64,000 nt of DNA, taken from NCBI RefSeq assembly GCF_003148825.1, contig NZ_QGGZ01000003.1:496001-560000 (forward strand). The letters run 5' to 3'. This DNA is from Streptomyces sp. CG 926 (GTDB taxonomy: Bacteria > Actinomycetota > Actinomycetes > Streptomycetales > Streptomycetaceae). Positions 62,302 through 64,000 of the stretch are shown piece after piece; positions within the stretch are counted from its first letter, which is position 1; each line of letters starts with the position of its first letter. A program made the position numbers and the translations under genes. Under the pieces are notes generated by a model. That model saw only the letters and a list, made by a program, of their open reading frames with translations. It ran no database searches and had not been told where the DNA came from.

Positions 62302-63462
62302 TCAGCCCCGGGCCCCCGCGTGGTCGAGGGCCCGCAGCACGTCCGCGACCAGGTCCTCGGTGTCCTCCGCGCCCGCGGAGAAGCGGATGAACCCCTCCGG
62401 CACGGCGTCGCCGCCCCAGCGTCCGCGCCGCTCGGCGGTGGACCGTACCCCGCCGAAACTCGTGGCGTCCTCGACCAGGCGCAGGGCCGCCATGAACCGC
62501 TCCGCGTGCGCGCGATCGGGCAGGGTGAAGGAGACCACCGACCCGAAGCCCCGCATCTGCCGGGCGGCCGTCTTGTGGGAGCGGTCCGTGGGAAGCCCCG
62601 GGTAGCGCAACCCGCTCACGTCCGTCCAGTGCGTGAGCGCCTCGGCCACGGCCAGTGCGTTGGCCCACTGGCGCTGTGCGCGCAGCTGGATCGTGGCGAG
62701 CGAGCGGTGGGCGAGCCAGGCCTCCATGGGTCCCGGGATGGCACCGACGATCTTGCGCCACCGCCGGACGCGGGCGGCGAGCTCCGGATCGCGGCACACG
62801 ACGTAGCCGAGCAGGACGTCGCCGTGGCCGGTGAGGCCCTTGGTCCCGCTCGCCACCGAGAAGTCCGCCCCCAGCTCCAGGGGTCGTTGCCCGAGCGGGG
62901 TGGCCAGGGTGTTGTCGACGGCGACCAGGGTCCGGCCGGCGTGCGCCGCGTCCACGAGGCGGCGCACGTCGCACACGTCGAGCCCGGGGTTGGACGGGGT
63001 CTCGATCCACAGCAGTCGGGCCCCGTCGAGGGCCGCGAGCTGGGCGTCGTCACCGGTCGGAGCGGTGCGCACGTGGATCCCGTACGCCTCCAGCTGCTCA
63101 CGCAGCAGGGGCAGCGCCTGGTACCCGTCGTCGGGCAGGACCACGGTGTCGCCGGTGTGCGCCTGGGAGAGGAGGACGGCGGAGACCGCCGCCATGCCGG
63201 AGGCGAAGACGATGGTGTGCACGTCCTCGCCGGGGGCCTCCAGCTCCCCGATCGCCCGTTCCAGCAGCGTCCAAGTGGGGTTGGTGTCGCGGCCGTACGC
63301 GTAGGGCCCTTCGACGTCACCGGGGAGGTGGAAGTGGGCGGCGAAGACCGGTCCGGGCAGGGGCGGCTCGTTCTTGACGGCCTCGGGAAGTCCGGCCCGG
63401 ACGGCGCGGGTGCCGTCGCCGAGCGCGGGCGCTCCGGTCCCCTGGGGGGCGTATTCGTTCAT
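62302..63462 (-). CDS. Cys/Met-metabolism PLP-dependent enzyme (cystathionine gamma-lyase/synthase type)
   Basis: ATG 63462 gives 386 residues. The PLP-fold motifs are YGRDTNPT (56-63), the cofactor-stacking FASGMAAVSAVL, DNTLATPLGQRPLELGAD, and the Schiff-base lysine K208 in SGTKGLTGHGD. The C-terminus contains the substrate-binding SFGGVRSTAERRGRW. It probably cleaves cystathionine or a related thioether. The start overlaps the stop of the phosphatase gene by four bases, so they are coupled. Confidence 0.92.
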   Translation of the reverse strand: MNEYAPQGTGAPALGDGTRAVRAGLPEAVKNEPPLPGPVFAAHFHLPGDVEGPYAYGRDTNPTWTLLERAIGELEAPGEDVHTIVFASGMAAVSAVLLSQAHTGDTVVLPDDGYQALPLLREQLEAYGIHVRTAPTGDDAQLAALDGARLLWIETPSNPGLDVCDVRRLVDAAHAGRTLVAVDNTLATPLGQRPLELGADFSVASGTKGLTGHGDVLLGYVVCRDPELAARVRRWRKIVGAIPGPMEAWLAHRSLATIQLRAQRQWANALAVAEALTHWTDVSGLRYPGLPTDRSHKTAARQMRGFGSVVSFTLPDRAHAERFMAALRLVEDATSFGGVRSTAERRGRWGGDAVPEGFIRFSAGAEDTEDLVADVLRALDHAGARG

Positions 63463-63950
63463 GGGGTGGGCTCCTTCACGGCGGCGCGTACGGCGTCCAG
63501 CAGGCCGGGGCTCGCGGCCTCGACCAGCTCCAGGCACTCCTCGAACCCGTCGAGCGGCCCGTAGTAGGGATCCGGTACGTCGGTCTCGGCGGCCGAGGCC
63601 GCCGGATCGTAGGACCGCAGCAGCCGCACCTTCGCGGCGTCCTGCGAGGTGGGCGCGAGTGCCCGGAGGTCCCGCAGATGCCCGGCGTCGAGTGCGATGA
63701 CGAGGTCCAGGCGCGCGAACCAGGAGGCGTGGAACCGGCGGGCCCGGTGGTCCTGCTCGTAACCCGCCGCCTCCAGGACGGCGATGGTCCGCGGATCGGC
63801 GCCATCCCCCTCGTGCCAGCCGCCGGTGCCGGCGCTGTCCACCTCGACCAGGGCGTCGAGCCCGTCCGCCGCCACATGGGCGCGGAAGACCGACTCGGCC
63901 ATGGGGGAGCGGCATATGTTGCCCGTGCAGACGAAGCAGACGCGGTACAT
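63459..63950 (-). CDS. ptpA: Low-molecular-weight protein-tyrosine phosphatase
   Basis: The 163-residue protein begins MYRVCFVCTGNICRSPMAES, containing the CX5R catalytic loop (C8 to R14), and has the general-acid aspartate in VPDPYYGPLDGF. This is the standard LMW-PTP fold; the Streptomyces enzyme PtpA has been linked to antibiotic production. Its stop overlaps the PLP enzyme start. Confidence 0.95.
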   Translation of the reverse strand: MYRVCFVCTGNICRSPMAESVFRAHVAADGLDALVEVDSAGTGGWHEGDGADPRTIAVLEAAGYEQDHRARRFHASWFARLDLVIALDAGHLRDLRALAPTSQDAAKVRLLRSYDPAASAAETDVPDPYYGPLDGFEECLELVEAASPGLLDAVRAAVKEPTP

Positions 63951-63961
63951 GGCAGGCCCGT

Positions 63962-64000
63962 TCAGTTCTTGTCGGGCAGGACCATGTTCATGGCCCAGGA
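63962..64000 (-). CDS. C-terminal end of an unidentified gene (truncated by the right edge)
   Basis: The reverse strand reads SWAMNMVLPDKN then TGA, open to the window edge. Only 12 residues are visible, so nothing can be said about its function; it lies 11 bases upstream of the phosphatase start and is probably in the same transcript. Confidence 0.45.
   Translation of the reverse strand, partial: SWAMNMVLPDKN

Overview
The window is the chromosomal replication-origin region of a Streptomyces or a very close relative. The evidence is very high G+C with strong third-position GC bias, frequent GTG starts, rare TTA codons, and the gene order gyrA, gyrB, DUF721, recF, gnd, dnaN, oriC, dnaA, rpmH, rnpA, yidD, yidC, jag, rsmG, parA, parB. 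Clusters of Streptomyces-type DnaA boxes (TTGTCCACA) and parS sites (GTTTCACGTGAAAC) support this. The species cannot be named from the sequence alone.

Left flank (1-9 kb). Positions 1-4.3 kb look accessory: the N-terminal end of a TTA-containing XRE/SARP-type regulator, an ECF sigma factor coupled to an unusual protein joining a cysteine-less alkyltransferase-like domain to an Ada zinc domain, and an ArsR repressor divergent from a TTA-containing FAD monooxygenase. Next come tRNA-Ala, an HTH protein with a Ser/Thr kinase, a cell-envelope protein, a DLW-39 micro-protein, tRNA-Ile and a DUF3566 membrane protein.

Replication core (9-27 kb). gyrA, gyrB, DUF721 (DciA-like), recF, gnd, dnaN and dnaA read leftward. 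rpmH to parB read rightward from the dnaA-rpmH divergent region. oriC lies between dnaN and dnaA, with about 20 DnaA-box-like nonamers. DnaA boxes also occur in the dnaA-rpmH region, just upstream of parAB, and as a five-box cluster upstream of dnaB at 52.8 kb.

Redox and envelope segment (27-49 kb). This holds trxB-trxA behind a SigR-type promoter, a SigM-like sigma factor with its zinc anti-sigma factor, a MurJ flippase with a separate MviN-type pseudokinase, a DUF6049 surface protein, and cca (possibly leaderless). It continues with an MFS transporter, inositol-1-phosphate synthase, a PadR regulator with a palindromic operator, a class A penicillin-binding protein, a GT87-type membrane glycosyltransferase, an alanine-racemase-fold protein and a FemX-type aminoacyltransferase.

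Right segment (49-64 kb). rpsF-ssb-rpsR-rplI, a MATE transporter, dnaB and a serine beta-lactamase-fold hydrolase are followed by a more variable set: a winged-helix AlkZ/YcaQ-type protein, two GNAT acetyltransferases, a HAD phosphatase, a flavohemoglobin, a Nudix protein, a LysR regulator, a trans-sulfuration-type PLP enzyme and a low-molecular-weight phosphatase.

Twelve parS sites (eleven perfect) all lie on the parAB side of oriC, between 24.4 and 58.6 kb. Several are built into other elements: terminator hairpins, a stop codon, and the parA and parB reading frames. The most unusual local systems are the ECF sigma/ATL-Ada pair and the DnaA-box clusters at parAB and dnaB.
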